A DNA stretch of 64,000 nt, from contig BORH01000006.1 of the NCBI GenBank assembly GCA_018333075.1, positions 248,001 through 312,000 of the forward strand. Direction: 5' to 3'. Positions 25,784 to 36,330 of this stretch are shown here, one piece after another. Source of the DNA: Heyndrickxia sporothermodurans. Its GTDB lineage: Bacteria; Bacillota; Bacilli; Bacillales; Bacillaceae_C. Every line of letters begins with the position of its first letter. The first letter of the stretch is position 1. The position numbers were made by a program, and so were the translations under genes. The notes beneath the pieces are model-generated. The model was not told the origin of the DNA, did not search any database, and worked only from the letters and a program-made list of their open reading frames with translations.

Positions 25784-27285
25784 TTTTGATTCTCCTCATT
25801 TAGAGAATCTACAAAACGTCGGAACGCAGACTTTCCTTTTTCATTTCGTTTAAAAACACTTGCATCCTCAAGCACTCTTTGAAACTTGATTCCTACTTCT
25901 GCTTTTACTATTTCTTTTATATTACTAGGAGTTACTTTTCCAGCATATTTTTCTTTCATTTCTAAAGCCCAAGGCAAATGATAAGCTGCTATATCATTTG
26001 GCACATTTAGAAGAAACTTTTCTATATCTATTAGTTCACCCTTTAAACGCGCAGGTAACACAGCAAGCCCCATGACTTCTATTAATCCGATGTTTTCTTT
26101 TTTGATATGATGAACATCCTCATGAGGATGGAAAATTCCAAATGGATGCTCTTCGTTTGTCCGATTATTACGTAAAACAAGATCAAGCTCATAAAAATCA
26201 GAGCGCTTCCTTGCAATTGGTGTAATCGTATTATGCGGTGTTAAACCAGTAAAAGCATGGATATCAACACTTTCATCACTATATGATTTCCACTTTTCTA
26301 GTATGTTATCGGCAGTTTCTACTAATTGATTCATATCATCACTTCGCAAACGGATAACAGCCATTGGCCAATAAATGATTTCTCCTACAACATGGTTATA
26401 TTTTTGTATATGAAAAGAATATTCACCTACCGCCTTTGCCATAGGAAATTCATAACAGCCCCCTTGATAATGATCATGCGAAAGAATTGATCCTCCAACA
26501 ATCGGTAGGTCTGCATTAGAGCCTATAAAATAATGAGGAAAACAATCAACAAATGCGAGTAATCTTGAAAATGTCTCTTTACTAATACTCATTTTCCGAT
26601 GTGTTTGCGAAAACAATATACAATGTTCTGGATAATAAACATAAGGAGAATATTGAAGATTCCACTTTTCTCCCCCTAAAGGAATCCTAATCACTCGATG
26701 ATTTGAACGTGCAGGATGTCCAATTCTTCCAGGATATCCTTCATTCTCTATACATAGCAAGCACTTAGGATAGTTCGAGCTCTTCGTATTTTTTTCTTTT
26801 TCAATTTGTTTAGGATCCTTTTCTGGCTTTGATAAATTAATGGTTATATCTATCTGCCCAAACTTAGTTTGAACCTTATACTCTATATTTTTAGCGATCC
26901 TTTTCATCTGTATATAGTTGCTGTTTTGACTTAATTGATAAAAATAATCTGTTGCGTCTTCCGGATTATTTTTATATTTCATGTAAAAGACACGATTAAT
27001 CTCCGATGGACGGGCAGTAAAGCAATTCATAATATGGCTAGATAATATTTCTTTCGCATCCAAAAATTTTTCAATGATTCCTTGATTGCAAGCATATTCT
27101 ATTATCTCTTCTAATAGTTCTGGCATACTTTTATCATTAGCACAAGAATAGAATTCTTCTTCATATACCTCAAGCTGCAGCAAAGACAACACTTGATTAC
27201 GAGCATAGTATACATCCTCTTCTTCTATCAAACGTAATAATAATGCTTTATTTACTAATTGGTGAATCGTTTTATAGATCATCAT
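25780..27285 (-). CDS. galT: Galactose-1-phosphate uridylyltransferase (class II, bacillus type)
   Basis: Exchanges UMP between UDP-glucose and galactose-1-phosphate in the Leloir pathway. 501 residues, the long Gram-positive class rather than the 350-residue E. coli class. Seen are the nucleotide-binding [19 protein letters not shown] region, [17 protein letters not shown] with the catalytic His of HDH, and [17 protein letters not shown]. Four-base overlaps join it to galE upstream and galM downstream. Confidence 0.95.
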   Translation of the reverse strand: MMIYKTIHQLVNKALLLRLIEEEDVYYARNQVLSLLQLEVYEEEFYSCANDKSMPELLEEIIEYACNQGIIEKFLDAKEILSSHIMNCFTARPSEINRVFYMKYKNNPEDATDYFYQLSQNSNYIQMKRIAKNIEYKVQTKFGQIDITINLSKPEKDPKQIEKEKNTKSSNYPKCLLCIENEGYPGRIGHPARSNHRVIRIPLGGEKWNLQYSPYVYYPEHCILFSQTHRKMSISKETFSRLLAFVDCFPHYFIGSNADLPIVGGSILSHDHYQGGCYEFPMAKAVGEYSFHIQKYNHVVGEIIYWPMAVIRLRSDDMNQLVETADNILEKWKSYSDESVDIHAFTGLTPHNTITPIARKRSDFYELDLVLRNNRTNEEHPFGIFHPHEDVHHIKKENIGLIEVMGLAVLPARLKGELIDIEKFLLNVPNDIAAYHLPWALEMKEKYAGKVTPSNIKEIVKAEVGIKFQRVLEDASVFKRNEKGKSAFRRFVDSLNEENQK

Positions 27286-28271
27286 TTTCCATACCCTTCA
27301 GGATGTTTTGAATGCCAATTCCATGCATCTTGAATAATTTTCTGTATAGAAGTATGCTTCGGATTCCATCCAAGAATTTTTTTAGCTTTTTCAGAAGATG
27401 CTATCAATATACTTGGATCACCTGCACGTCTTGTACCAATAACAGAAGGAATAGGATGTTTCGTTACTTCTCGAGCCGTATCAATAATTTCTTTTACAGA
27501 AAATCCTTGGTTGCTCCCTAGGTTAAAGACATTGCTTTCTCCACCATTTTGTAAATAACGAAGGGCCAATAGGTGAGCGAAAATTAAATCCTCTATATGA
27601 ACATAATCGCGAATGCAAGTACCATCCTCAGTATCATAGTCATCACCGAAAACAGTCATTTTTTCTCTTTGACCTAATGCTGTTTGAAGCACGACTGGTA
27701 TAAGATGTGTTTCTGGTGTATGGTCTTCTCCTATGTGACCACCTTCGCGTGCACCAGCAACATTGAAATAACGCAAAGACACATATTTCAATTCAAATGC
27801 CTTCTCACACCATTTCATCATCTTTTCCATTATTAACTTAGTTTCACCATAGGTATTTGTCGGGTTTGTAGGCATTGTTTCATCAATTGGTGTTTTTTCA
27901 GGCTCTCCATAGGTTGCGGCTGTTGATGAAAAAACGATATGCTTAACACTAAACTCGTTCATAACTTCAAGTAGCACCTGTGTTCCATACACATTATTAT
28001 CGAAGTATTGCAGTGGCTTCTCCATAGATTCACCTACAAGAGAATTCGCCGCAAAATGTATAACCGCATCAATTGTTTTCTCCGTAAATACTTTACGTAA
28101 AAAATCTCGATTACGTATATCGCCTTCAAAAAAGGTTGCCTTCGGATGTACAGCTTTTCGATGTCCTGTCTGTAAATTATCAACGACTACGACATCATAG
28201 CCTTGATCAATTAATTGATAGACCGCATGTGATCCGATAAAACCTGCACCACCCAGAACTAAAATACTCAT
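27282..28271 (-). CDS. galE: UDP-glucose 4-epimerase
   Basis: Interconverts UDP-galactose and UDP-glucose, regenerating the carrier for GalT. 329 residues of the extended SDR fold. The NAD loop is [14 protein letters not shown], with [15 protein letters not shown], catalytic Ser in FSSTAATYG, YxxxK in [11 protein letters not shown] and the substrate-site YFNVAGA. ATG overlaps link it to galK and galT. Confidence 0.95.
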   Translation of the reverse strand: MSILVLGGAGFIGSHAVYQLIDQGYDVVVVDNLQTGHRKAVHPKATFFEGDIRNRDFLRKVFTEKTIDAVIHFAANSLVGESMEKPLQYFDNNVYGTQVLLEVMNEFSVKHIVFSSTAATYGEPEKTPIDETMPTNPTNTYGETKLIMEKMMKWCEKAFELKYVSLRYFNVAGAREGGHIGEDHTPETHLIPVVLQTALGQREKMTVFGDDYDTEDGTCIRDYVHIEDLIFAHLLALRYLQNGGESNVFNLGSNQGFSVKEIIDTAREVTKHPIPSVIGTRRAGDPSILIASSEKAKKILGWNPKHTSIQKIIQDAWNWHSKHPEGYGK

Positions 28272-29449
28272 ACCCTCACCTCGTTCGTAATATCTCTTGC
28301 ACCGTCACCAATACTCGCTACATAAAACTCTGCTGAATAGCCAATTTCCTTTTCATATTTCTCTCCAACTCTTTCAATAAAGGAAGATACATTTTCCACC
28401 TCAACTATAGCGATTGCACAACCACCAAATCCTGCACCTGTCATTCTGGCCCCAACAACCCCATCCTGTAGCCATGCTGCTTCAACTAATGCATCCAATT
28501 CCTTTCCTGTCACTTCATAATCATGTTTAAGAGATAGATGCGACTCACTCATTAGTTGGCCAAACGTCTTTAAATCCTTTCCTTTCAAAGCCTGAAGAGC
28601 TTTGAGCGTACGATGATTTTCATACACAGCATGCCTTGCACGATTCTTTAATGTGTTGCTTTTTAGAACATGTTGGTAATAATCAAACTGATCCACAGTT
28701 AATTCACCTAATGACCGAATAGGAAGAACCTTTTTGAAATGGGCAAGTGCTTCCTCACATTCACTTCTTCTTTCGTTATACTTTGAATTTGCAAGCTCTC
28801 TTCGTTTATTCGTGTTCATAATAATAATGCGGTGTTCCTTCAATTCTATCGGAGCATACTCATAATTAAGTGTTTGACAATCTAGTAATATTCCAAACTC
28901 CTTTTTTCCCATTCCAATAGCAAACTGATCCATAATTCCACTCTTCACACCAATAAAATCATTTTCTACCCTTTGTCCAATTTTCACCAATTCAATACGA
29001 GGAATGTTTAGTCGGAAAAGATGATCAATCAATATTGCTGTCACCATTTCGATTGATGCAGAAGAAGATAATCCAGCACCGTTTGGAATATTTCCATAGA
29101 ACAGCACATCAAATCCTCTTGAAAGTTCATAGCCTTTTTCTTTAATAAACGAGAGCATCCCTTTAGGATAATTCGCCCAATCATGTTTCTCGTCATACTC
29201 GAGTGAATCTAGGTCAAATTCAATTTTTCCTTTTTGTGGAAAGTTCATTGAATACAGTTTAACAAAATTATCTTGACGTCTTCTCGTTAATGCATATGTT
29301 CCATATGTAATTGAGCATGGAAAGACATGACCACCGTTGTAATCAGTATGTTCACCAATCAAATTAATTCGTCCAGGTGCAAAAAAAATACACTCAAAAT
29401 CACAATGAAACTGTTTATGAAACTCCTGCCCAAGCTGCTCTTTATTCAT
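28268..29449 (-). CDS. galK: Galactokinase
   Basis: Phosphorylates alpha-galactose at C1 with ATP. 393 residues, a GHMP kinase. The substrate signature is [16 protein letters not shown], the ATP loop [14 protein letters not shown], the catalytic-Asp region [15 protein letters not shown] and the C-terminal [22 protein letters not shown] lies about five bases before the ATG. It is first in the gal operon, directly downstream of the operator cluster, and overlaps galE by four bases. Confidence 0.96.
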   Translation of the reverse strand: MNKEQLGQEFHKQFHCDFECIFFAPGRINLIGEHTDYNGGHVFPCSITYGTYALTRRRQDNFVKLYSMNFPQKGKIEFDLDSLEYDEKHDWANYPKGMLSFIKEKGYELSRGFDVLFYGNIPNGAGLSSSASIEMVTAILIDHLFRLNIPRIELVKIGQRVENDFIGVKSGIMDQFAIGMGKKEFGILLDCQTLNYEYAPIELKEHRIIIMNTNKRRELANSKYNERRSECEEALAHFKKVLPIRSLGELTVDQFDYYQHVLKSNTLKNRARHAVYENHRTLKALQALKGKDLKTFGQLMSESHLSLKHDYEVTGKELDALVEAAWLQDGVVGARMTGAGFGGCAIAIVEVENVSSFIERVGEKYEKEIGYSAEFYVASIGDGARDITNEVRV

Positions 29450-29488
29450 TCTTTATCCCCCATGTAATGTTATATAAAATATAGTAAT

Positions 29489-29549
29489 CTTTTTAGTAAA
29501 AATATTCAATTATTTTAGTAAAAATTTATGTTTTTTTACTAAAATAATT
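29489..29549. promoter_or_regulatory. gal operator cluster: three TTTTASTAAAA sites two helical turns apart
   Basis: Three near-palindromes, TTTTAGTAAAA or its complement, are centred at 29496, 29518 and 29539, so they are 22 and 21 bp apart. The second and third form one perfect inverted repeat with 17-bp arms (29508-29524 and 29533-29549) and an 8-base spacer. They lie 40-100 bases upstream of galK, where a promoter is expected. Assignment to GalR is by position. Confidence 0.75.
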
Positions 29550-29586
29550 ATCGTTTTTTAATTTTTCACCTTTCATTCATAGGAAA

Positions 29587-29701
29587 GAGGCAGTCCTAAA
29601 AAGCAAAGTGTCAGACAAGCTACATCAATATAATCAGGTAAAGTTTAAAGAAAGGATCCCTTATATTGAAGTAGCTTAGTAGACACTTATTGGACAGCCT
29701 C
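29587..29701. repeat. 115-bp imperfect palindrome, MITE-like, doubling as hairpin
   Basis: The ends are GAGGCAGTCC and GGACAGCCTC. The arms of about 45 bases remain complementary inwards (GTGTC, AAGCTAC and TCAATATAA blocks match their counterparts) around a central spacer of about 20 bases. It sits 6 bases beyond the stop codon of the acyl-CoA synthetase and upstream of the gal promoter. Terminal GAGGCTGTCC inverted repeats are common in bacillus insertion elements, so a non-autonomous element is likely. It may also act as a terminator. Confidence 0.65.
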
Positions 29702-29706
29702 TTAAA

Positions 29707-31323
29707 TTAAGCTTCTATATAATAGTTCTTTAATCTTGAACGCAGCTCCCTTTTTAAGAATTTCCCAACGGATGTTTTCGGAATATCATCCATAAATATA
29801 ATCTCATCTGGAAGCCACCATTTTGCAAATTGTGGAGCAATAAAATCTAATAATTCTTGTTTGTTCACTTTTCCTTTATAGGAATCCTTTAGCACAACAC
29901 ATGCAATGGGCCGCTCCTGCCATTGGGGATGGGGAACTCCTACTACTGATGATTCAAACACAGCCTCATGTGCCATTAAAGCATTTTCTAAGTCAACAGA
30001 TGAAATCCATTCACCCCCGCTTTTGACTAAATCCTTTGTACGATCGACCAATTTCACATTTCCTTCTTCGTCCACCGTAGCCACATCACCTGTATAGAGC
30101 CAGCCATCCTTAAAGGATTCCTTTGTCCTTTCATCCTTATAATATTCATTTGCAATCCAAGGTCCTCTAATGAGTAACTCACCCATTTCCTTCCCGTCCC
30201 ATTTAACTTCATTGTCACCAGCTATCACCTTCATTTCTAATCCAGGTACGATCAATCCCTGCTTCGATCGAATCGTTATAACTTCCGCTTCATCGAGATC
30301 TTTCTGATAGCTTTTTAAGGTCGAAATAGTTGCAAGTGGGGTTGTTTCGGTCATTCCATATGCATGAAGAAATGGGATCTTATACTTCTGTTCAAACGCT
30401 TGAATCATCGCAGTTGGAGCGGCTGAACCACCACATAGAATCGCTCGTAATGATGAAGTATCATAGCTTCCACGCTCTAATTCATTTAATAAACCTAGCC
30501 AAATAGTTGGAACGCCTGCAGTGACTGACACCTTTTCCTCCTGAATAAACTCAGCCAAATGCTTCGGTGTGAACATAGGTCCAGGTAACACTTGCTTTGA
30601 TCCAAACCAAGTTGCGGCAAAAGGCATTCCCCATGCATTCACATGAAACATTGGAACAACTGCCATACATGTATCCTTTTCAGAAATAGCAGTCGTATCA
30701 GCTAATCCTAAGGCGAAACTGTGCAGAACAATCCCACGATGTGAATAAACGACTCCTTTAGGATTTCCAGTTGTAGCTGATGTATAGCACATTCCAGCTG
30801 GATCATTTTCGTCAATATTTTGTATAAAAGGATGCTTAGGATCTCCCGATTCTAGTAATCTTTCATATGAATAAGCAGGTTGTAAAGATGTTCGAGGCAA
30901 TTTATCTTGATCGGTCATAATAATATACGCCTTAACTGTTTTAAGAGAGTCTTTTACCCTTTCAATAAGCGGTAATATATCCTCATCAACAAACAGCATT
31001 TTATCTTCGGCATGATTAATAATATAAGTAATATGTTCGGGCGATAAACGAAGATTTATCGTATGAAGAACGGCCCCAATCCCAGGAGCAGCAAAGTAAA
31101 TCTCGAGATGACGATGATGGTTCCACGCTAATGTTCCTACCCGGTCCCCCTTTTTAACTCCTAGCTTCTCTAAGGAGCTTGCCAATCTTCTAGTCCTTTG
31201 ACCAATTTCTTTATAGGTTAAATGATGAATCCCTGACAAAGTCCGCGAAACGACTTGCTTCTTTGGAAAAAACTTTTCCGCTCTTTCTAATAGTGAACCG
31301 ACTGTTAATGGCAGCTGCATCAT
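29707..31323 (-). CDS. Long/medium-chain fatty acid--CoA ligase (AMP-binding family)
   Basis: Activates a fatty acid to its CoA thioester through an acyl-adenylate. 538 residues. The phosphate loop is YTSATTGNPKGVVYSH (Ala where Gly is usual), then AYGMTETTPLA, WLYTGDVA and the C-terminal catalytic Lys region KTSVGKFLKR. The wording resembles AlkK-type medium/long-chain ligases. GGGGAT lies upstream of two adjacent ATGs (31323, 31320). It is last in a four-gene fatty acid cluster; a 120-bp gap separates it from the gene before. Confidence 0.9.
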   Translation of the reverse strand: MMQLPLTVGSLLERAEKFFPKKQVVSRTLSGIHHLTYKEIGQRTRRLASSLEKLGVKKGDRVGTLAWNHHRHLEIYFAAPGIGAVLHTINLRLSPEHITYIINHAEDKMLFVDEDILPLIERVKDSLKTVKAYIIMTDQDKLPRTSLQPAYSYERLLESGDPKHPFIQNIDENDPAGMCYTSATTGNPKGVVYSHRGIVLHSFALGLADTTAISEKDTCMAVVPMFHVNAWGMPFAATWFGSKQVLPGPMFTPKHLAEFIQEEKVSVTAGVPTIWLGLLNELERGSYDTSSLRAILCGGSAAPTAMIQAFEQKYKIPFLHAYGMTETTPLATISTLKSYQKDLDEAEVITIRSKQGLIVPGLEMKVIAGDNEVKWDGKEMGELLIRGPWIANEYYKDERTKESFKDGWLYTGDVATVDEEGNVKLVDRTKDLVKSGGEWISSVDLENALMAHEAVFESSVVGVPHPQWQERPIACVVLKDSYKGKVNKQELLDFIAPQFAKWWLPDEIIFMDDIPKTSVGKFLKRELRSRLKNYYIEA

Positions 31324-31442
31324 AATTACATATCCCCTTTAGTCAAAAATATTGGTATGCTTTACAATGGTGTTATTTTAATATGGAGAAGATGAGTATC
31401 ATTCCCGCATATTGTTCCATTACTAAGTCTGTTTCTTTTTCA

Positions 31443-33005
31443 TTACACTTTTTTAGCTTCCTTCTCTAATCGTTCCCTTAGTAGGAACTTTTGAATCTTC
31501 CCACTTGCATTTCTTGGTAAAACATCACAGAAAATGTATTTTCTTGGACGTTTATAGTTGGCTAAATGATCACTGTTTTTACACCAGGCATCTAATTCCA
31601 AACTACTCACTGCAGAGTCCTTACTCACTACAAAAGCAATCACTCTTTCTCCCCATCGGTCATCAGGCTGACCAATTACTGCTACGTCTAGGACACCTGG
31701 ATGCTCATAAAGAACATCCTCAATCTCACGCGGATAGATATTTTCACCACCGCTAATAATCATGTCATCGACCCGATCCTTTACCCATAGATATCCATCC
31801 TCATCCATATAGCCGATATCTCCTGAATGGTACCAGCCTTTATACAACGCATGCTCTGTGGCTTCTTTCCTTTCAAAATAACCACTCATCATACATGGCC
31901 CTTGAACAATAATTTCACCTGTCTCACCAATTGGAACAATATCATCAGGGTCAGATGGCTCCCCTTCTTTTGGATGTACAATTCGTATTTCGTGATTTAA
32001 GCAGGCTTGACCAGCGGAACCAGCCTTTGTTAACTGATCATCCTCAAAAAGAAATGATATTGCCGGTCCCATTTCAGTCATCCCGTATGCCTGAACAAGG
32101 ATAATCCCAAGCTGCTTATGACAGGCACGAACAAGAGCTGGTGCCATTGGGGCAGCACCATAAAGGCCGAGAGTTAAACTTTCAAGATTGTACTTTTTTA
32201 AATCCTCCTGCAACAGCATATTCCACATCGTAGGTGCAGCAAAAAATTTAGTAATCTTCTCTTTTTCAATTAATTCAAGAACCTTTGAAGCATTATATTG
32301 ATGGAGTATAGTATTTTTAGCGCCAACATGAATTCGAGGGATTAGGGCACAGTGCAGCTCGGCACAATGAAACATAGGTGCTGTTACAAGGCCATGATCA
32401 TTGGAATGAAGCTTTGTTGCACTAATAACAATAAGACTTTGCTCAACAATTTCTCGATGACAGTGAATCACTCCCTTCGGTATACCTGTCGTTCCACTTG
32501 TGTACATAATCGCATATATTTCTGTTTCTTCTATTGGCAATGGTTCTAGTGTTGTAGAGGCAGCTTTCATTTTTTCTTGATAGTTCGCTGCATAGGATGG
32601 CGTTTGATCATCGATAAACCAAAACGAAGTATGAGGATAACGTTTTACAATAGAGGTAATCGTAGATGCTAGTGCTTGTTCAAATAGCACAACCTTTGGC
32701 TTTGCGTCATTTAAAATATAGGCAACCTCCTCTGACATAAGCCTGAAATTAATGGGGTTTAGTATAGCACCAATCTTCGCACAGGCAAATATAGCTGTTG
32801 CTAATTCTTCATTATTAAAAAGATAGGTCGAAACCCGATCACCTTTGCGAACGCCCTCCTTTAGTAAAGCATTCGCTAAACGATTGACTTGATCACTCCA
32901 TTCCAAATACGTAAATCGTCGATTCCGTCTGACATCATACAATGCCTCCTTATTTGGAAACTTTTTCACGGTTAAATCAAATATTTTTCCAATGGTTGTG
33001 GACAT
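31443..33005 (-). CDS. Acyl-CoA synthetase (AMP-binding family)
   Basis: A second acyl-adenylate-forming ligase, 520 residues. Motifs are MYTSGTTGIPKGVIHCH, AYGMTEMGPA, WYHSGDIGYMDEDGY, DDMIISGGENIYPREIED and the C-terminal Lys in LPRNASGKIQK. AAGGAGG precedes the ATG. It lies between the thiolase and the other ligase on the same strand, so it belongs to a fatty acid or carboxylic acid degradation unit. Substrate chain length cannot be told from sequence. Confidence 0.9.
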   Translation of the reverse strand: MSTTIGKIFDLTVKKFPNKEALYDVRRNRRFTYLEWSDQVNRLANALLKEGVRKGDRVSTYLFNNEELATAIFACAKIGAILNPINFRLMSEEVAYILNDAKPKVVLFEQALASTITSIVKRYPHTSFWFIDDQTPSYAANYQEKMKAASTTLEPLPIEETEIYAIMYTSGTTGIPKGVIHCHREIVEQSLIVISATKLHSNDHGLVTAPMFHCAELHCALIPRIHVGAKNTILHQYNASKVLELIEKEKITKFFAAPTMWNMLLQEDLKKYNLESLTLGLYGAAPMAPALVRACHKQLGIILVQAYGMTEMGPAISFLFEDDQLTKAGSAGQACLNHEIRIVHPKEGEPSDPDDIVPIGETGEIIVQGPCMMSGYFERKEATEHALYKGWYHSGDIGYMDEDGYLWVKDRVDDMIISGGENIYPREIEDVLYEHPGVLDVAVIGQPDDRWGERVIAFVVSKDSAVSSLELDAWCKNSDHLANYKRPRKYIFCDVLPRNASGKIQKFLLRERLEKEAKKV

Positions 33006-33060
33006 ATACTAACCTCCTTGGATATTTATACTCTTACTTTTTCATTCTAAATAATAGAGT

Positions 33061-34197
33061 CTACTCCAATCTCTCAATAATCGTTGCATTGGCCATTCCA
33101 TGCCCTTCGCACATTGTTTGTAGTCCGTAACGTCCACCTATTCGTTCAAGCTCATGCATCATCGTCACCATCAATCTCGCACCACTTGCACCTAATGGAT
33201 GACCAAGCGCAATTGCACCACCATTCGGATTCAATTTTCTCGGATCAGCACCTGTTTCCTTCAGCCATGCTAACGGAACCGGAGCAAAGGCTTCATTCAC
33301 TTCGAATACATCAATATCCTCAATCGTCAGACCAGCTTTTTTCAATATCTTCTTTGTAGCTGGAATCGGACCAGTCAACATCAAAGTCGGATCTGAACCA
33401 ACAACAACGCGTGTATGCACTTTAAATCTAGCTTTAAGACTAAGCTCCTCCGCTTTAGAACGTGACATAATTAACAACGCTGCTGCCCCATCACTAATCT
33501 GGCTTGCATTGCCAGCATGAATGATGCCTTCTTCCTTAAAAACTGGCTTTAAATTCATAAGCACTTCGACAGATGATTCTTTTCTTGGACCTGAATCATG
33601 CGTTACTAGGGAATCTTCAGTTTCAATCGAGATGATTTCCCTTTGAAAGAATCCTTCTGCTTGTGCTCTTAATGCCTTTTGATGGCTTTCATAAGAGTAG
33701 CGGTCTAAGTCTTCCCTTGTAAAACCATATTTTTCAGCTATTCTCTCAGCAGATAAACCTTGATGAATAATTTCATATCGACTTGTTAATTTTTCACTAA
33801 ATGCTACCCCTTGATAATTGGAAGCAATCGGTACCCTTGACATGCTTTCAACTCCACCAGCGATAACTACATCCATATCACCTGATAGAATGGCTTGAGA
33901 TGCAAAGTGAACTGCCTGTTGACTAGATCCGCATTGACGATCGATCGTTGTTCCAGGAACTTCAATTGGATAGCCCGCTATTAATGCAGCTACTCTTGCA
34001 ATATCACCTGCTTGTTCTCCAGATTGAGTAACACACCCAAGAATTACATCGTCAATGATTAAAGGGTCAATATCTGTTCTTTCAACAACTGCCTTCAAAA
34101 TTTCTGCAGCCAAATTATCTGGTCGAATATCCTTTAAATCACCGTTTTTTCTTCCTATTGGAGTACGTACACCCTCTACAATAACAGCCTCTCGCAT
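33061..34197 (-). CDS. Acetyl-CoA C-acyltransferase (thiolase)
   Basis: Cleaves 3-ketoacyl-CoA with CoA, the last step of beta-oxidation, or condenses acyl-CoAs. 378 residues. The nucleophile Cys lies in DRQCGSSQQAVH, the catalytic His in GGAIALGHPLGASGARL and the second Cys in TMCEGHGMANA. It starts 14 bases after the acyl-CoA dehydrogenase stop, so the two are co-transcribed. There is no hydratase or 3-hydroxyacyl-CoA dehydrogenase gene in the window. Confidence 0.93.
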   Translation of the reverse strand: MREAVIVEGVRTPIGRKNGDLKDIRPDNLAAEILKAVVERTDIDPLIIDDVILGCVTQSGEQAGDIARVAALIAGYPIEVPGTTIDRQCGSSQQAVHFASQAILSGDMDVVIAGGVESMSRVPIASNYQGVAFSEKLTSRYEIIHQGLSAERIAEKYGFTREDLDRYSYESHQKALRAQAEGFFQREIISIETEDSLVTHDSGPRKESSVEVLMNLKPVFKEEGIIHAGNASQISDGAAALLIMSRSKAEELSLKARFKVHTRVVVGSDPTLMLTGPIPATKKILKKAGLTIEDIDVFEVNEAFAPVPLAWLKETGADPRKLNPNGGAIALGHPLGASGARLMVTMMHELERIGGRYGLQTMCEGHGMANATIIERLE

Positions 34198-34211
34198 CTC
34201 TAACGTCCTCT

Positions 34212-35357
34212 CTATAGTCCTAAATTTTTTGCGATAATCGATTTCATAATTTCATTTGTCCCTGCATAAATACTTGCCACTGGAATATCTCGGTATCTTC
34301 TTGCAATCTCGTATTCTTCCATATAACCATAGCCACCATGCAGCTGCATGCAGATTACCGCTACATTTCTAGCCATTTCTGTCAGCTTCCATTTCGCCAT
34401 TGACACTTTCGTAACAATATCTCTGCCTTCAATATGTTCTCCTATAAGCTGATCTAAAAAGGAACGGCCCATTTCAATATCAGTCGCCATTTCTACTAGC
34501 TTAAATTGTGTATTTTGAAATTGACTAATCGACTTTCCAAATGCCTTTCGTGATTTTACGTAATCAATGGTTAACTGAAGCATCTTTTCTGCGGAAACCT
34601 GTGCAGCAATTGCTACGATTAGTCTCTCCTGTTGCAGCTTTTCCATCATGTACGAAAATCCTTTTCCTTCATCGCCAAGCAAATTTTCTTTTGGTACAAT
34701 ACAATCTTCAAAAATCAATTCTGCTGTATCCTGTGCATGTAATCCAACCTTATTTAATTTTCTTCCTCTTGAAAAACCAGGAATATCCCTTTCAACAACA
34801 AGTAAGCTTATTCCTTTATGCTTTTGCTCGACAAATGGATTTGTTTTACAGGCCACAATCACTAAATCCGCTAGAATTCCATTTGTAATAAATGTCTTTT
34901 GCCCATTCAATACATAATGATCCCCTTCCAACCTGGCAGTTGTTTCAATACTCGCCAAATCAGATCCCGCTCCTGGCTCTGTCATTGCAATTGATGTTAT
35001 CCATTCACCTGTAACACATTTAGGTAACCAACGTCGTTTCTGTTCTTCTGATCCATATGCAGTAATATAAGGTACCACAATATCACTATGTAAACTGATT
35101 CCAATAAGGCTGGAGCCCACTTTTTCCAATTCTTCATTAATTACAACTGAAAAACCCCAATCAGCACTGCTTCCTCCAAATGCTTCTTCAACATCTGGAC
35201 AAAGAAACCCTTCCTTTCCCATCTTCCTCCAAAAAGAACGTGGAATGATTCGCTCCTTCTCCCACCTTTCATAGTGAGGGGAACATTCCTTATTAAGAAA
35301 CTTACTTAATGAACGACGAAATATTTCATGCTCTTCTTTTAAATAAGGATGTCTCAT
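34212..35357 (-). CDS. Acyl-CoA dehydrogenase
   Basis: An FAD enzyme that introduces the 2,3 double bond into acyl-CoA. About 381 residues. FAD/substrate motifs are AMTEPGAGSDLASIET and GQKTFITNG, with LHGGYGYMEEYEIARRYRD and IYAGTNEIMKSII at the end. The ATG at 35357 has GGGGAGGAG about eight bases upstream; earlier in-frame ATGs lack such a site. It is first of the dehydrogenase-thiolase-ligase-ligase unit and divergent from the AlkD-like gene. Confidence 0.93.
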   Translation of the reverse strand: MRHPYLKEEHEIFRRSLSKFLNKECSPHYERWEKERIIPRSFWRKMGKEGFLCPDVEEAFGGSSADWGFSVVINEELEKVGSSLIGISLHSDIVVPYITAYGSEEQKRRWLPKCVTGEWITSIAMTEPGAGSDLASIETTARLEGDHYVLNGQKTFITNGILADLVIVACKTNPFVEQKHKGISLLVVERDIPGFSRGRKLNKVGLHAQDTAELIFEDCIVPKENLLGDEGKGFSYMMEKLQQERLIVAIAAQVSAEKMLQLTIDYVKSRKAFGKSISQFQNTQFKLVEMATDIEMGRSFLDQLIGEHIEGRDIVTKVSMAKWKLTEMARNVAVICMQLHGGYGYMEEYEIARRYRDIPVASIYAGTNEIMKSIIAKNLGL

Positions 35358-35526
35358 GTAGAAATCTCCTCCCCTATCCATTACACTATTTCCTTTATTG
35401 TAACTGATGGAATAGAAAAATGTTAGAATATTCAAAATAAAATTCCAAAAAATTTTTTTACTAGTTTTTATTCTTTTAAAAAGTTGTATGATAATAGATA
35501 AGCAATTATGTCATGGAGGGATGCAT

Positions 35527-36207
35527 TTGTTTCCGGTAAAAATCATAGAGGATGAATTGAAAAAGAAGAAAAATAAAGAAGAAGCCGTTTTAATGGAAAA
35601 GTATATGAAAAATCACTTTACATTTTTCGGTGTAAGAGCACCAATTGCTCAAGCTATCTTTAAGCATTCCGTTGCGGAACAAGAGGTAACCCCATCAGAA
35701 TTGAAGGACATTATTTATTATTTTTGGGATAAAGATGAAAGAGAATACCAAATGATTGCGATTCTCTTTTTAAACAAATATAAAAAGTGGTTAAAGGAAG
35801 AAGATATCGAGTTAATAGAATACTGTATAACGAATAAATCATGGTGGGATTCCGTAGACACGATTGCTAGCAATGCATTAGGGCACTATATGAAGGTTTA
35901 TCCGCAAAACATCCAAAAAATTAAAGAAATATGGCTAGCTTCAAATAATATTTGGCTCCAAAGGAGCATTCTACTATTTCAATTAAAATATAAAAAAGAC
36001 ACAGATCCATCTATTTTGTTTAATAGTATATTATATTTGAAAGACTCTAAGGAATTTTTTATCCAAAAAGCCATTGGTTGGGCATTAAGGGAATATTCAA
36101 AAACGGATTCACAAGCAGTTATACAATTCGTTGAATCAACTGATCTAGCTAACCTAAGTAAAAGAGAGGCTTTAAAGTGGATGAAATCAAAGCATATTAT
36201 CAACTAA
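35527..36207 (+). CDS. DNA alkylation repair enzyme (AlkD-like)
   Basis: A HEAT-like-repeat DNA glycosylase that removes alkylated purines such as 3-methyl- or 7-methyl-adducts. About 226 residues. The family signature KSWWDSVDTIAS holds the conserved Trp and Asp, and WLQRSILLFQLKYK holds the conserved Arg; MEKYMKNHFTFFGV is the usual N-terminal region. The TTG at 35527 has GGAGGG six bases upstream; an ATG at 35521 directly abuts that site. It is a single-gene unit. Confidence 0.9.
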   Translation: MFPVKIIEDELKKKKNKEEAVLMEKYMKNHFTFFGVRAPIAQAIFKHSVAEQEVTPSELKDIIYYFWDKDEREYQMIAILFLNKYKKWLKEEDIELIEYCITNKSWWDSVDTIASNALGHYMKVYPQNIQKIKEIWLASNNIWLQRSILLFQLKYKKDTDPSILFNSILYLKDSKEFFIQKAIGWALREYSKTDSQAVIQFVESTDLANLSKREALKWMKSKHIIN

Positions 36208-36330
36208 TAAGAATGGATAGTTTTTTTAAAGTAAATAAAATATTTCATTATGCCCATATTTTTTTAAAGTGAACTCCTAGAATCAGCAAATCTTCTAACA
36301 AATACATTTTTATCGGAAGAGGCGATTGAG

